Source: Gymnodinialimonas ulvae
GTDB lineage: Bacteria; Pseudomonadota; Alphaproteobacteria; Rhodobacterales; Rhodobacteraceae
Direction of reading: 5' to 3'
Assembly: GCF_037543845.1 (NCBI RefSeq)
Contig: NZ_JBBIFX010000001.1
Location: 1,178,001 to 1,242,000 of the forward strand
Length of the DNA: 64,000 nucleotides
Shown here: piece after piece, positions 43,530-52,977 of the stretch
How positions within the stretch are numbered: position 1 is the stretch's first letter
Layout of the letters: the number at the start of each line of letters is the position of its first letter
Position numbers and translations under genes: made by a program
Notes under the pieces: model-generated
The model's database searches: none
What the model was told of the DNA's origin: nothing
What the model saw: the letters and a program-made list of their open reading frames with translations, nothing else

Positions 43530-44156
43530 TCAGAAGGCCGTCTTCCGACGCCGCCGCGCCACGAGACCTAGCCCCAGCACTCCCGCGCCCAGAAGCGCCA
43601 GGGACGCCGGAAGCGGCACCGGAGCCACCTCCTGGGTGAAACTCACGTTGTCCACGAAACTCGACCCGTTGTTGTCGGGCCGGTCGCCGATCGATAGGAA
43701 AAAGCTCGCAATCCCGCTGCCCGACACGCTCAGCGCGACCGCGGAATTTCCGCTCACCTCGCCAGTCTCGTCAAGCAGGTTGCCGCTGGCATCAAACGCC
43801 TGCAGGTTGAAGATGTCGAGATCACCGCCGCTGTCGCCAGCTACCAGGCTCAGGGCAGAAACCGTGCTGCCCAGGAACGTGCCACCGAACGCGCCACCGC
43901 GGGGAAAGCCGCCGAACGGCGGCACGGCTGCGCGCAGCGTGTTGCCGGATTGCCCGGGCCCATTGGCACCAAAGGAGCCGACCTGCATCTGCTGACCGGG
44001 TTCACCCGCCTGAAAACTTACACCGCCAAAATCAAAATCGGCGTCGTAGAATCCGCCGAAACTCTCGAAATCCAGCGATACGGTGCTTGCCTGGGCCGCG
44101 CCCCCCATGGCGCAGAAGGCCACAACAGCTGCCGCGATATAATTGGAAATTCCCAT
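43530..44156 (-). CDS. VPLPA-CTERM sorting domain surface protein
   Basis: A 208-residue secreted protein. A signal peptide (to about residue 23, cleaved near AQA-ST) is followed by a Gly/Phe-rich region and a beta-sandwich-like body. The C-terminus is a textbook sorting tail: VPLPASLALLGAGVLGLGL, then a basic ARRRRK end (about 182-207). Such tails are recognised and cleaved by an exosortase-type enzyme. The exosortase is not in this window. The role of the protein is unknown. Confidence 0.92.
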   Translation of the reverse strand: MGISNYIAAAVVAFCAMGGAAQASTVSLDFESFGGFYDADFDFGGVSFQAGEPGQQMQVGSFGANGPGQSGNTLRAAVPPFGGFPRGGAFGGTFLGSTVSALSLVAGDSGGDLDIFNLQAFDASGNLLDETGEVSGNSAVALSVSGSGIASFFLSIGDRPDNNGSSFVDNVSFTQEVAPVPLPASLALLGAGVLGLGLVARRRRKTAF

Positions 44157-44425
44157 ACTATCGTTCCCCTTTTATGGTTCGTTTGGAGGCCGGACATAAC
44201 GTCCCCGTCAACAAGAACGTGAGGCGCGCCGCCAAAGTTTCGCAAATCACCTGCTTTTTTTACTGACCCAACACCGGCGGCCCTGTTTTCCCGGTCCTCT
44301 CCTGAAAATGCGTGCCTATGAACCGTGGGCCGATAAACTATGGAATGTCAGCGCGCTTGCCGTTACCGCTATCACCGCATGGCCGCGACCCGGTCATATC
44401 AGACGACGACCATTGGAGCCCGACG
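44157..44425. other. intergenic region, divergent promoters
   Basis: A 269-bp gap between the VPLPA-CTERM gene and the divergent PfkB kinase gene. AT-rich patches at 44160-44220 and 44240-44275 probably hold the promoters. No gene or strong repeat is seen. Confidence 0.55.
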
Positions 44426-45355
44426 ATGATCCTTTGCGCTGGCGAAGCCCTGATTGACATGCTGCCCCGACAGACCGAAGGCGGCGAGGCGGCGTTCGCC
44501 CCCTACCCCGGCGGTTCGGTGTTCAACACCGCCGTAGCACTGGCGCGGTTGGGGCAACGGGTGGAATTTTTCACCGGCCTCTCCAGCGACCTGTTCGGTG
44601 AGCGGCTGGCCGGTGTGCTGACGGCCAATGGTGTCGGCAGCGCGCTTGCTCACCGCTCGGACCGGCCTACGACGCTGGCGTTTGTGACCCTTACCGATGG
44701 GCAGGCCAGTTACGCCTTTTACGACGAAAACACCGCCGGTCGGATGCTGACCGATGATGATCTGCCCGCGATCCCAGAGGCGGCAAAGGCCTGTTTCTTC
44801 GGGGGGATTTCGCTCGCCGTTGAGCCCTGCGCCGAGGCTTATGCCGAGATGGCCGACCGCGCCTCGCAAGGCCATGTCGTAATGGTGGACCCCAACATTC
44901 GGCCAAGCTTCATCCGCGATGAGGCCGTGTTTCGCGCCCGCATGGACCGCATGCTGGCCTCCACCGATATCGTGAAGGCCTCCGACGAGGACCTGCATTG
45001 GCTGCTGGGGGAAGAAACCGGCCTGCCGATGCTGGCCGAGCGCATGTTGACCAAGGGGCCCGCGCTGGTTCTGGTCACGCAGGGCGGCGATGGCGTCACG
45101 GCGTTCCACGCGGGCGGCGAGGTTCATATCGACGCGCAGATGGTCGAGGTCGTCGATACCGTCGGCGCGGGCGACACGTTCAACGCGGGCGTTCTCGCGG
45201 GGCTTTCAACGGCGGGTGCGCTCGACAAGGGGCAGATCCGCAAGGGCCTGAGCGACGAAACGCTGCGCGAGGCGATGACCCTCGGTGTCAAAGCCGCCGC
45301 CGTCACCGTAAGCCGCGCGGGCGCAAACCCGCCCCGCATGGACGAGCTTGCATGA
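44426..45355 (+). CDS. PfkB-family carbohydrate kinase (fructokinase-like)
   Basis: A 309-residue sugar kinase. The N-terminal motif PYPGGSVFNTAVALARLG and the C-terminal motif DTVGAGDTFNAG (244-255, catalytic D250) are both intact. Similarity to fructokinases (GEALIDMLPRQ start, YAFYDENTAGRMLTDDDLP) suggests fructose as substrate, but 2-keto-3-deoxygluconate cannot be excluded. GGAG lies 8 bp before the ATG. The stop overlaps the dtd start by 4 bp. Confidence 0.9.
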   Translation: MILCAGEALIDMLPRQTEGGEAAFAPYPGGSVFNTAVALARLGQRVEFFTGLSSDLFGERLAGVLTANGVGSALAHRSDRPTTLAFVTLTDGQASYAFYDENTAGRMLTDDDLPAIPEAAKACFFGGISLAVEPCAEAYAEMADRASQGHVVMVDPNIRPSFIRDEAVFRARMDRMLASTDIVKASDEDLHWLLGEETGLPMLAERMLTKGPALVLVTQGGDGVTAFHAGGEVHIDAQMVEVVDTVGAGDTFNAGVLAGLSTAGALDKGQIRKGLSDETLREAMTLGVKAAAVTVSRAGANPPRMDELA

Positions 45356-45795
45356 GGGCCCTGATCCAGCGTGTATCTGAGGCCAAGGTCGAGGTTGCGG
45401 GCGATCTTATCGGCCAATGCGGGCGTGGGCTTCTGATTCTGATTTGCGCCATGCAGGGCGACACGGAGCTCGAGGCCAACAAGCTGGCCGCAAAAATCGC
45501 CAAACTGCGCGTCTTCAAGGACGAGGCCGGCAAAATGAACCGCGCGCTCGTTGATGTGTGCGGAAGCGCCTTGGTCGTGAGCCAGTTCACCCTTGCGGGC
45601 GACACCTCCCGCGGCAACCGTCCCGGTTTTTCCACCGCCGCCCCACCGGAGCAGGGCGAACAGCTCTACCTCCATTTCGCCGCTGCCCTGCGCGCCCTTG
45701 ACGTGCCGGTCGAGACGGGCCGCTTTGGCGCGGAGATGGCTGTCCGCCTGACCAACGATGGCCCCGTCACCCTCTGGCTCGACACCGACGGCTGA
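45352..45795 (+). CDS. dtd: D-aminoacyl-tRNA deacylase
   Basis: A 147-residue protein of standard length. Both catalytic-core motifs are present: VVSQFTLAGDTSRGNRPGF (about 80-98) and LTNDGPVTLWLDT near the end, holding the SQxT and NxGPxT signatures. It removes D-amino acids and glycine from mischarged tRNA. It overlaps the kinase stop (ATGA at 45352). Confidence 0.95.
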   Translation: MRALIQRVSEAKVEVAGDLIGQCGRGLLILICAMQGDTELEANKLAAKIAKLRVFKDEAGKMNRALVDVCGSALVVSQFTLAGDTSRGNRPGFSTAAPPEQGEQLYLHFAAALRALDVPVETGRFGAEMAVRLTNDGPVTLWLDTDG

Positions 45796-46001
45796 CGTTC
45801 TTTGCGTGGCACGCCACTGCCGCCACGCACAGCGCCCCTTACCCGATCCGTGCGATTTGCCGTTCGCTGACATAGAAATCGAGCCGTTTCAAAACCGCCC
45901 AAAAGACCGGCAGTTTTTAGATAAGCCTCTGCAACATCTATAAAAACACTGGCCCTTTCGCTCAGGCGCACCTCTGTTAGGGTGAGACGCTTGGAGGAGC
46001 A

Positions 46002-47429
46002 ATGACCGACAACAGCCGATTTTTCGACGAAATGACCGGCGGGCACGCTCAGCCCCGCACCCCCTACGCGACCTATGATGCGTGGTTCCAATCCGAAGAC
46101 ATGAAGGAGCTCCGGCGCAAATCCGCAGACGCCGAAAGCTTTTTTCGCCGCACCGGCATCACCTTCAACGTCTACGGCGCCGAAGAGGCCGATGAACGCC
46201 TGATCCCGTTTGATATCGTGCCGCGGGTGATCGCGGCGCGCGAATGGGCGCGGCTTACGAAAGGCATCGAACAGCGGGTGCGCGCGATCAATGCGTTTCT
46301 CTATGACATCTATCATCGGCAGGAGATCCTGCGCGCGGGCCGTGTTCCGCGCGAATTGATCGACCGCAACGAGGCGTTCCTGCCGCAGATGATCGGTGTC
46401 TCGCCCCCCGGCGGGGTCTACACCCATATCGTCGGCACCGATCTGGTGCGCACCGGCGAGGACGAGTTTTTCGTGCTCGAAGACAACGCCCGCACCCCCT
46501 CCGGCGTCAGCTACATGCTGGAGAACCGCGAGACGATGCTGCAGATGTTCCCTGAGCTGTTCAACCAGATCAAGGTGCGGCCCGTGGGCACCTACCCCAC
46601 CAGCCTGCGCCGCTCGCTTGCAGCCTGCGCTCCCATGGCGTGTGACGGCGATTGCACCGTCGCGGTGCTGACCCCCGGCATCCATAATTCCGCCTATTTC
46701 GAACATGCGTTTCTTGCCGATCAGATGGGCGTCGAGCTTGTCGAGGGGCACGATCTGCGCGTCGTGGACGGGCGCATCGCGATGCGCACGACCGAAGGAT
46801 ACAAGGCCATCGACGTCCTTTACCGCCGTGTCGATGACGATTTCCTCGATCCCCTGAACTTCAATCCAGACAGCCAGTTGGGCGTGCCTGGCATCATGGA
46901 TGTCTACCGCGCGGGCGGCATCACCATCGCCAATGCGCCCGGCACCGGGATCTCTGACGACAAGGCAATCTATAGCTATATGCCCGATATCGTCGAGTTC
47001 TACACCGGCGAGCGGGCGATCTTGCAGAACGTTCCGACCTGGCGCTGCTCCGAGGCCGACAGCCTCGCCTATGTGCTCGATCATCTCTCCGAACTGGTGG
47101 TCAAGGAGGTGCATGGCTCGGGCGGCTACGGCATGCTGGTGGGGCCCGCCGCCTCGAAGGCGGAGATTGCGGCTTTCGCCAAGAAGCTTCGGGCCCGTCC
47201 CGACAATTACATCGCGCAGCCCACGCTTGCGCTCTCGACCTGTCCGATCCTCACCTCAAAGGGCCTCGCACCGCGCCATGTCGATCTGCGCCCCTTTGCG
47301 CTGATGTCGCCCGAGAAGATCACGCTCACGCCCGGCGGGCTCACCCGTGTGGCGCTCAAGGCAGGCTCGCTGGTGGTGAATTCCAGCCAGGGTGGCGGCA
47401 CCAAGGACACCTGGGTGTTGGAGGACTAG
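46002..47429 (+). CDS. circularly permuted ATP-grasp protein of the Anbu operon
   Basis: A 475-residue protein of the CP_ATPgrasp group. Landmarks are FFVLEDNARTPSGVSYMLEN (about 160-180), VLTPGIHNSAYFEHAFLADQ and the late VVKEVHGSGGYGML with nucleotide-loop glycines. ATP-grasp enzymes join carboxylates to amines or thiols; this type is predicted to make peptide-like bonds. GGAGGAGCA lies 5 bp before the ATG. It is first in a four-gene run with alpha-E, transglutaminase-like and Anbu genes, a recognised neighbourhood. Confidence 0.9.
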   Translation: MTDNSRFFDEMTGGHAQPRTPYATYDAWFQSEDMKELRRKSADAESFFRRTGITFNVYGAEEADERLIPFDIVPRVIAAREWARLTKGIEQRVRAINAFLYDIYHRQEILRAGRVPRELIDRNEAFLPQMIGVSPPGGVYTHIVGTDLVRTGEDEFFVLEDNARTPSGVSYMLENRETMLQMFPELFNQIKVRPVGTYPTSLRRSLAACAPMACDGDCTVAVLTPGIHNSAYFEHAFLADQMGVELVEGHDLRVVDGRIAMRTTEGYKAIDVLYRRVDDDFLDPLNFNPDSQLGVPGIMDVYRAGGITIANAPGTGISDDKAIYSYMPDIVEFYTGERAILQNVPTWRCSEADSLAYVLDHLSELVVKEVHGSGGYGMLVGPAASKAEIAAFAKKLRARPDNYIAQPTLALSTCPILTSKGLAPRHVDLRPFALMSPEKITLTPGGLTRVALKAGSLVVNSSQGGGTKDTWVLED

Positions 47430-47433
47430 GGCG

Positions 47434-48375
47434 ATGTTGGGCAAAACCGCAGGCGGCCTGTTCTGGCTCTTCCGCTACCTTGAGCGCTCGGAAAATACCG
47501 CGCGATTGATCGAGACGGGCTTTCGCATCGCCCTGACCCGGCCCGCAGGGTCCGATGACGAGTGGCATTCCGTGCTGCAAACCGCCGCCGTCGATCAGAT
47601 CTACGCCGCCAAACACGGCGATGTGGATCAGGAGAACGCCATCGATTTCCTTTTGCGCGACAAGGACAATCCGTCTTCCGTCCTGTCCTCCATCGCGGCG
47701 GCGCGCCAGAACGCGCGGCTGACGCGCACCGCGCTGACCCGCGAAGTGTGGGAGGCCATCAACGACACCTATATGGGCCTGAAAGACACCCTCGCCGGCC
47801 CCGTCGCACCAAGGCGTTTGCCCGAGGTTCTGGCCACCATCCGGCAGCATTCGGCGCTGGTGCGGGGCGCGATGCATGGCACGATGCTGCGCAATGACAT
47901 TTTCGATTTTTGCCGATTGGGCACGTTTCTTGAACGCGCCGACAACACTGCGCGGATCCTTGACGTGAAGTATTACGTGCTTCTGCCGTCGGTCACGCAG
48001 ATCGGATCGGACCTCGATAATGTGCAATGGGAAACGATCCTGCGCTCGGTCGCGGGCGCGCGCGCCTATCGCTGGCTCACCCAAGGCGACATCACGCCCA
48101 AGGGCATCGCAGATTTTCTGATCTTCGATTCGCGCATGCCGCGCGGGCTGAGGTTTTCCGTCGGCAAGATCGCATCGAACCTGGCCTATCTCGAAGAAAG
48201 CTACGGCCAGCGTCATTCCTGCCACGATCAGGTCGACGTGCTTCAGGCCCGGCTGCAACACGCCACCGTCGATGATGTCTTCGAAGAGGGCCTGCATGAA
48301 TTCTTGACCGAAATGCTGAACGATCTGGGCCGCCTCGGCGGGCAGATCGAGCAGGATTACCGGTTTCTGGGGTAA
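47434..48375 (+). CDS. alpha-E domain-containing protein
   Basis: A 313-residue all-helical protein, with the family start MLGKTAGGLFWLFRYLERSE and a repeated helical pattern (LARTARILDVKYYVLLPS-like block at about 172-190). The alpha-E family is found beside circularly permuted ATP-grasp and transglutaminase-like proteins. Its reaction is not established. It begins 4 bp after the ATP-grasp stop. Confidence 0.9.
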   Translation: MLGKTAGGLFWLFRYLERSENTARLIETGFRIALTRPAGSDDEWHSVLQTAAVDQIYAAKHGDVDQENAIDFLLRDKDNPSSVLSSIAAARQNARLTRTALTREVWEAINDTYMGLKDTLAGPVAPRRLPEVLATIRQHSALVRGAMHGTMLRNDIFDFCRLGTFLERADNTARILDVKYYVLLPSVTQIGSDLDNVQWETILRSVAGARAYRWLTQGDITPKGIADFLIFDSRMPRGLRFSVGKIASNLAYLEESYGQRHSCHDQVDVLQARLQHATVDDVFEEGLHEFLTEMLNDLGRLGGQIEQDYRFLG

Positions 48376-48380
48376 CGGAT

Positions 48381-49184
48381 ATGCAACTTTCGATCCAACA
48401 CACGACGACCTACCGCTTCGTCTCGCCTGCGCAGTACGGGCTGCAACAATTGCGCCTGACGCCCAAGGATCACAATGGGCAATCCGTTGAAATGTGGGAC
48501 ATGCACGTCGAAGGCGGGCAGATCGAGACCTCCTTCTCGGACCAGAACCGCAACACGGTCACGCTGGTGTCCTTCGCCCCGGACGCCACCGAGGTGACGA
48601 TCGCCTGCAAGGGTGTGGTCGCGACCGGTGACACCGCGGGAATGATCGGTAAACACGCGGGCTTTGCGCCGCTGTGGTATTTCCAGCGTAGCACCGACCT
48701 GACGCGGCCCGGGCCAAATGTTCAAAGCCTGATCAAAGACTTACACGACGACATTGAGGAAGACCTGCCGCGCCTGCATGCCCTGTCCGCGCGGGTGCGC
48801 GAGACCGTGTCCTACGAGATCGGGCGCACCACGTCCCAAACAAGCGCGGAGGGTGCGATCGAGATTGGCGCGGGCGTGTGCCAGGACCACGCGCATATCT
48901 TCCTGTCTGCGGCCCGCGCGCTCGGCCATCCGGCGCGCTACGTTTCGGGCTACCTGATGATGGATGACCGCGTGCATCAGGACGCGTCCCATGCCTGGAC
49001 CGAGGTACATGTGCCATCCCTGGGGTGGGTGGGGTTCGACATCTCCAACGGGATCTCGCCGGACCCGCGCTACGTACGCGTAGCCACCGGCCTTGATTAC
49101 GCCGAGGCCGCGCCGATTGCGGGCATCCATTACGGTGCGGAAGGCGAGGCCATGGCCGTCGACATTCAAGTGGCGCAACAGTAA
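48381..49184 (+). CDS. transglutaminase-like protease of the Anbu operon
   Basis: A 267-residue protein with an N-terminal beta domain (MQLSIQHTTTYRFVSPAQYG) and a transglutaminase-fold core with the triad C167 (GAGVCQDHAHIF), H204 (DASHAWTEVHVP) and D220 (GWVGFDISNG). Such proteins are predicted peptidases or amidases. It starts 5 bp after the alpha-E stop and precedes the Anbu gene by 74 bp. Confidence 0.92.
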   Translation: MQLSIQHTTTYRFVSPAQYGLQQLRLTPKDHNGQSVEMWDMHVEGGQIETSFSDQNRNTVTLVSFAPDATEVTIACKGVVATGDTAGMIGKHAGFAPLWYFQRSTDLTRPGPNVQSLIKDLHDDIEEDLPRLHALSARVRETVSYEIGRTTSQTSAEGAIEIGAGVCQDHAHIFLSAARALGHPARYVSGYLMMDDRVHQDASHAWTEVHVPSLGWVGFDISNGISPDPRYVRVATGLDYAEAAPIAGIHYGAEGEAMAVDIQVAQQ

Positions 49185-49258
49185 AGCAAGGTTAACGAAG
49201 CGGTGTTACAAAGGCCGCCATGCCTACTGGGGCCATTATTGCTGGGGAACGTCGGGCC

Positions 49259-49999
49259 ATGACCTATTGCGTGGGGATGAAGCTCAATCGCGGGCTGGTG
49301 TTCATGTCGGACACCCGCACGAATGCCGGTGTCGATAACATCAGCGTTTTCAAGAAGATGTTCCAATGGGAGGTCGCGGGCGAGCGCTCGATCACCCTGA
49401 TGACGGCGGGCAATCTGGCGACCACGCAGGCCGTGGTCAGCCTGCTGAACGAACGCGCGCTGCCGGCCGAGGAACGCGGCACGTTGTCGATCGTCGAAGC
49501 GCCTTCGATGTTTCAGGTCGCACGGCTGGTGGGCGAGACGCTGCGCGAAGTGATCGCCGATCAATCAGGCATCGAGGGGCCGCAAGCCGACAGTACCTTC
49601 GGCGCGACACTGATACTGGGGGGGCAGGTGCGAGGCGGCGAGCCGCGGATGTTCCTGATCTATCCGGAAGGCAATTTCGTGGAATCTTGCGCCGACACAT
49701 CGTTTTTCCAGATCGGTGAGACGAAGTACGGCAAACCCATCCTCGTGCGCGCTTACGACCCCGAAATGCGATTCGAGGAAGCGGTGAAGCTCTTGCTGCT
49801 GAGCTTTGATTCGACGCTGAAGGCGAATTTGAGCGTCGGGATGCCCTTTGATCTTCACCTCTATGAAACCGACACCTTCCGCCATGGACAGATCCGCCGG
49901 ATCGAACAGGACGATGCCTTTTTCGCAGAGATCTCATCAGGTTGGGGTGAAAAGCTGCGTGAAGCCTTCGACACGTTGCCGGACTTCTCACTGGACTGA
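49259..49999 (+). CDS. Anbu proteasome-type protease subunit
   Basis: A 246-residue Ntn-hydrolase of the HslV/20S beta-subunit superfamily, Anbu type. After removal of Met, T2 (MTYCVGMKLNRGLVFMSDTR) would be the N-terminal nucleophile, and the D-T-R-T-N-A-G block is typical. An in-frame ATG at 49220 was rejected because it would bury the threonine. Anbu forms ring-like assemblies; its substrate is not known. The linkage to ATP-grasp, alpha-E and transglutaminase genes suggests it acts on products of that ligase. GTTAAC sits 63-68 bp upstream. Confidence 0.92.
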   Translation: MTYCVGMKLNRGLVFMSDTRTNAGVDNISVFKKMFQWEVAGERSITLMTAGNLATTQAVVSLLNERALPAEERGTLSIVEAPSMFQVARLVGETLREVIADQSGIEGPQADSTFGATLILGGQVRGGEPRMFLIYPEGNFVESCADTSFFQIGETKYGKPILVRAYDPEMRFEEAVKLLLLSFDSTLKANLSVGMPFDLHLYETDTFRHGQIRRIEQDDAFFAEISSGWGEKLREAFDTLPDFSLD

Positions 50000-50073
50000 C
50001 AAGACCAAGGCTGCCCCCGGATCTGCCGCCGCCGGAGCCAATTCTGCAAGACGAAACGGGCTCCGACCCAAGC

Positions 50074-51225
50074 TTAGTGCGTCACGTCGTGCGTGTGGAT
50101 CCAGCGGTAGCGGTTGGCCACCACATGCGGCGCGTACCGGGAGGCCAGGCGAAGCGCGCTATGCGCGGCAAAGCGGAGCGGTCCGGGCCGAAGGTGGTAA
50201 TTGGCGGCGTTGTCATTGGCGGCCTCGACCACCCGCGCGGCACGCGGTTTGCGCAGGGCCTGGTATTGAGCGAGCGCGGTGGACGTCTCGGCTTCGTGGG
50301 TCAGGCAACGGACCACGGTGTAGGCGTCTTCCAGAGCCAGGTTCGCGCCCTGCGCGAGGAAGGGCAGCGTTGGGTGGGCCGCATCACCCAGAAGCGCCAG
50401 CGCATCGGAATGCCAGCTTTTCGCAATTGGGTGCCGGAACAGGCCCCAAAGATTTGGCACTTCAATTTTGGTCAGCAGGTCTCTGATTTCAGGGCAAAAA
50501 TCGGTGAATGCCGCGCGCAGGTTCTTAGGGTCGTCCGAATGGTTCCAGCCCTCCGCCGCCCATTGATCCCGCTCTTCCACCGCCACGATATTGGTCAGCG
50601 CACCACCGCGCAGCGGATACCGCACAAGGTGGCGGCCCGGGCCCATGAACACATGCGCCTCAGTCGGCAGATCGCCGCTCGGCACGGTCGCCCGCCACGC
50701 AACCTGACCGGTGAAGAAGGGTTTCGTGCGCGGGTTCAGCGCCAGGCGCGCGGCAGAGCCCAGGCCATCGGCGGCCAGTGTCAGGCCATGGCGCTCCGTC
50801 GTGCCATCGGCAAGGCTCAGCACATTACCCTCCGGCTCGGGCGTGACCTCCGCGACCCGAACGCTGAGGCGGATCGTGACGCCGGCGTCCCCGCAGGCCG
50901 CGTGCAACACATCAATCAGGTCGGCGCGGTGGACCAGGTGGAACGGCTCTGTCAATTTCATCGCAAAGACCTCGGCGCCGCGCCGGAAGTCGCGCAGCCG
51001 CACGGCGGTGGATCGGGGCGCATTGGCCGCGACGGCCTCAGCGATCCCAAGCGCCTCAAGCACAACCCACCCGTTGGGCGAGATCTGAAGGCCCGCGCCG
51101 ACCTCGGTGATTGCGGGTGCCTGTTCTAAAACCGTAACGACCGCACCGCGCTGCGCGCAGGCCAGCGCGACCGCGAGCCCGCCGATGCCGCCGCCAATCA
51201 CGGTGATGGGTTTGCCGATCAACAC
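50074..51225 (-). CDS. FAD-dependent aromatic monooxygenase (salicylate hydroxylase-like)
   Basis: A 383-residue flavoprotein monooxygenase. GGGIGGLAVALA (about 11-22) binds FAD, DG motif (LAADGLGSAARLAL) and ALLGDAAHPTLPFLAQGANL are the other hallmark blocks. It would hydroxylate an aromatic acid with NAD(P)H and oxygen; the substrate is inferred. Start codon is GTG (51225). Separated from dksA by 79 bp on the same strand. Confidence 0.9.
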   Translation of the reverse strand: MLIGKPITVIGGGIGGLAVALACAQRGAVVTVLEQAPAITEVGAGLQISPNGWVVLEALGIAEAVAANAPRSTAVRLRDFRRGAEVFAMKLTEPFHLVHRADLIDVLHAACGDAGVTIRLSVRVAEVTPEPEGNVLSLADGTTERHGLTLAADGLGSAARLALNPRTKPFFTGQVAWRATVPSGDLPTEAHVFMGPGRHLVRYPLRGGALTNIVAVEERDQWAAEGWNHSDDPKNLRAAFTDFCPEIRDLLTKIEVPNLWGLFRHPIAKSWHSDALALLGDAAHPTLPFLAQGANLALEDAYTVVRCLTHEAETSTALAQYQALRKPRAARVVEAANDNAANYHLRPGPLRFAAHSALRLASRYAPHVVANRYRWIHTHDVTH

Positions 51226-51304
51226 GGGCCTGAACCTCCAAAGAAAAAGGGCATCCCCCGTTCACCGGGATGGATGCCCTTGCATTGTGCGTTTGACCAA
51301 GCGG

Positions 51305-51727
51305 TCAGTCGTCGCGGTGGACCTTTTCGCGGCGCTCGTGGCGCTCCTGCGCTTCAAGGCTCATCGTGGCGATGGGGCGCGCGTCCAACCGCTTCAGGCT
51401 GATCGGTTCACCGGTCACTTCGCAATAGCCGTATTCGCCCTCTTCCACGCGGCGCAGTGCCTGGTCGATCTTGGCGATTAACTTGCGCTGACGATCGCGG
51501 GTGCGCAATTCCAGCGCGCGATCGGTCTCTTCGGAGGCACGGTCGGCCACATCGGGAATGTTGCGCGTGCCATCCTGCAACGTGGTGACGGTCGAACGGC
51601 TTTCGTCCAGCAGATCATCGCGCCAACTCAGCAGCTTGCGACGAAAATACTCCAGCTGAAGCTCGTTCATAAACGGTTCATCTTCTGCCGGACGGTAATC
51701 CTCCGGCAGGAAAATCTCTGCTTTCAT
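51305..51727 (-). CDS. dksA: RNA polymerase-binding factor DksA (zinc-less)
   Basis: A 140-residue protein with the DksA coiled-coil hairpin and its tip NIPDVADRASEETD (D59, D62, A64), the residues that act in the RNA polymerase channel. The finger region EYGYCEVTGEPISLKRLDAR has only one cysteine (C102) of the usual four, so it cannot hold zinc. It modulates rRNA and amino-acid promoters with ppGpp. The start at 51727 has GAGGGGAGCACA before it; further upstream Met codons lack a ribosome site. AT-rich stretches at 51835-51880 lie upstream. Confidence 0.93.
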   Translation of the reverse strand: MKAEIFLPEDYRPAEDEPFMNELQLEYFRRKLLSWRDDLLDESRSTVTTLQDGTRNIPDVADRASEETDRALELRTRDRQRKLIAKIDQALRRVEEGEYGYCEVTGEPISLKRLDARPIATMSLEAQERHERREKVHRDD

Positions 51728-51986
51728 TGTGCTCCCCTCGAAGGGGCTGGTGTCGTTCATGGTGTCTTGCCCTTGCCAGTCCATGCAGCCCTTGAGCGGT
51801 CGATTACACGGGCGCGCGCGCTTTGTCACGTCCAGAAACAGCCGTTTACACTATCAAGTGCGATAAATCTGAAACGGTCGCTCTTTGCGCGGCACAAACA
51901 CGGATTTCCTCATGCTATGCGTGACTTGCGTTTCGTGTGCCCAAGCCATACCCGTCATCGCAGGCCGACTTTCGCGGGGGAGCAAG

Positions 51987-52826
51987 ATGCAGTTTCAGGG
52001 CACCGAAGACTATGTCGCAACCGACGACCTGACCGTTGCGGTCAACGCAGCCGTCACGCTCGAACGCCCGCTCCTGGTCAAGGGAGAGCCCGGCACCGGC
52101 AAGACAGAGCTGGCCCGTCAGGTGTCGCAAAGTCTCGGCCTGCCGATCATCGAATGGCACATCAAATCGACCACCCGTGCGCAGCAGGGGCTATACGAAT
52201 ACGATGCCGTAAGCCGCCTGCGTGACAGTCAGTTGGGCGAGGAACGCGTCCATGATGTGCGCAACTACATTCGCAAGGGAAAACTCTGGCAAGCCTTTGA
52301 GGCGCAAGAGAAATGCGTCCTCCTGATCGACGAGATCGACAAGGCCGATATCGAGTTTCCCAATGACCTTCTGCAAGAACTCGACCGGATGGAATTCTTT
52401 GTCTACGAGACCGGCGAAACCGTTTCGGCCAGCATCCGGCCCATTGTGATCATCACCTCCAACAATGAAAAGGAACTGCCCGACGCGTTCCTGCGGCGGT
52501 GTTTTTTCCACTACATCCGGTTCCCCGATGCCGACGTGATGCGCAAGATCGTTGAGGTCCATCACCCCGGGATCAAACAGGATCTTCTGACCACGGCGCT
52601 CACGCAATTCTACGAGATCCGCGAACAGCAGGGGTTGAAGAAAAAGCCCTCAACCTCCGAAGTCCTCGATTGGCTGAAATTGCTTCTGGCCGAGGACCTG
52701 AGCCCCGAGGATCTGCGCCGCGACGGGGCCAATGCGCTGCCGAAACTCCATGGCGCACTGCTCAAGAACGAGCAGGATGTGGCGCTTTTCGAACGGCTCG
52801 CCTTCATGGCCCGCGCGCAGCGATAG
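51987..52826 (+). CDS. MoxR-family AAA+ ATPase
   Basis: A 279-residue ATPase with Walker A GEPGTGKTE (33-41), Walker B CVLLIDEIDKAD and sensor block IVIITSNNEKELPDAFLRRC. MoxR ATPases act as chaperones for metal centre or complex assembly together with VWA proteins. A CoxE-like VWA gene is in the same orientation 2.3 kb downstream, after three unrelated-looking genes. The start at 51987 has GGGGGAGCAAG upstream. Confidence 0.92.
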   Translation: MQFQGTEDYVATDDLTVAVNAAVTLERPLLVKGEPGTGKTELARQVSQSLGLPIIEWHIKSTTRAQQGLYEYDAVSRLRDSQLGEERVHDVRNYIRKGKLWQAFEAQEKCVLLIDEIDKADIEFPNDLLQELDRMEFFVYETGETVSASIRPIVIITSNNEKELPDAFLRRCFFHYIRFPDADVMRKIVEVHHPGIKQDLLTTALTQFYEIREQQGLKKKPSTSEVLDWLKLLLAEDLSPEDLRRDGANALPKLHGALLKNEQDVALFERLAFMARAQR

Positions 52827-52977
52827 CGCACCCGCCTGCCGAGGGTCATGGCCCATGCGCCACAGGAGGCGCAGCAAATGCACCCGCCCCCTACTCCGCT
52901 GCCCGATTCCTGCCATAATTCGGAAACATTGTGCGGCGGAGCAGCGTGCCCGCACCCGAATTTAAGGTATTCACACT

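Noticed and set aside
45804..45828. GCGTGGC/GCCACGC hairpin after dtd as a terminator
   Set aside because: Spacer is 11 nt and no T-tract follows; evidence is too weak to list as a feature.
45666..47114. 482-codon minus-strand ORF
   Set aside because: Shadow of the ATP-grasp and dtd genes.
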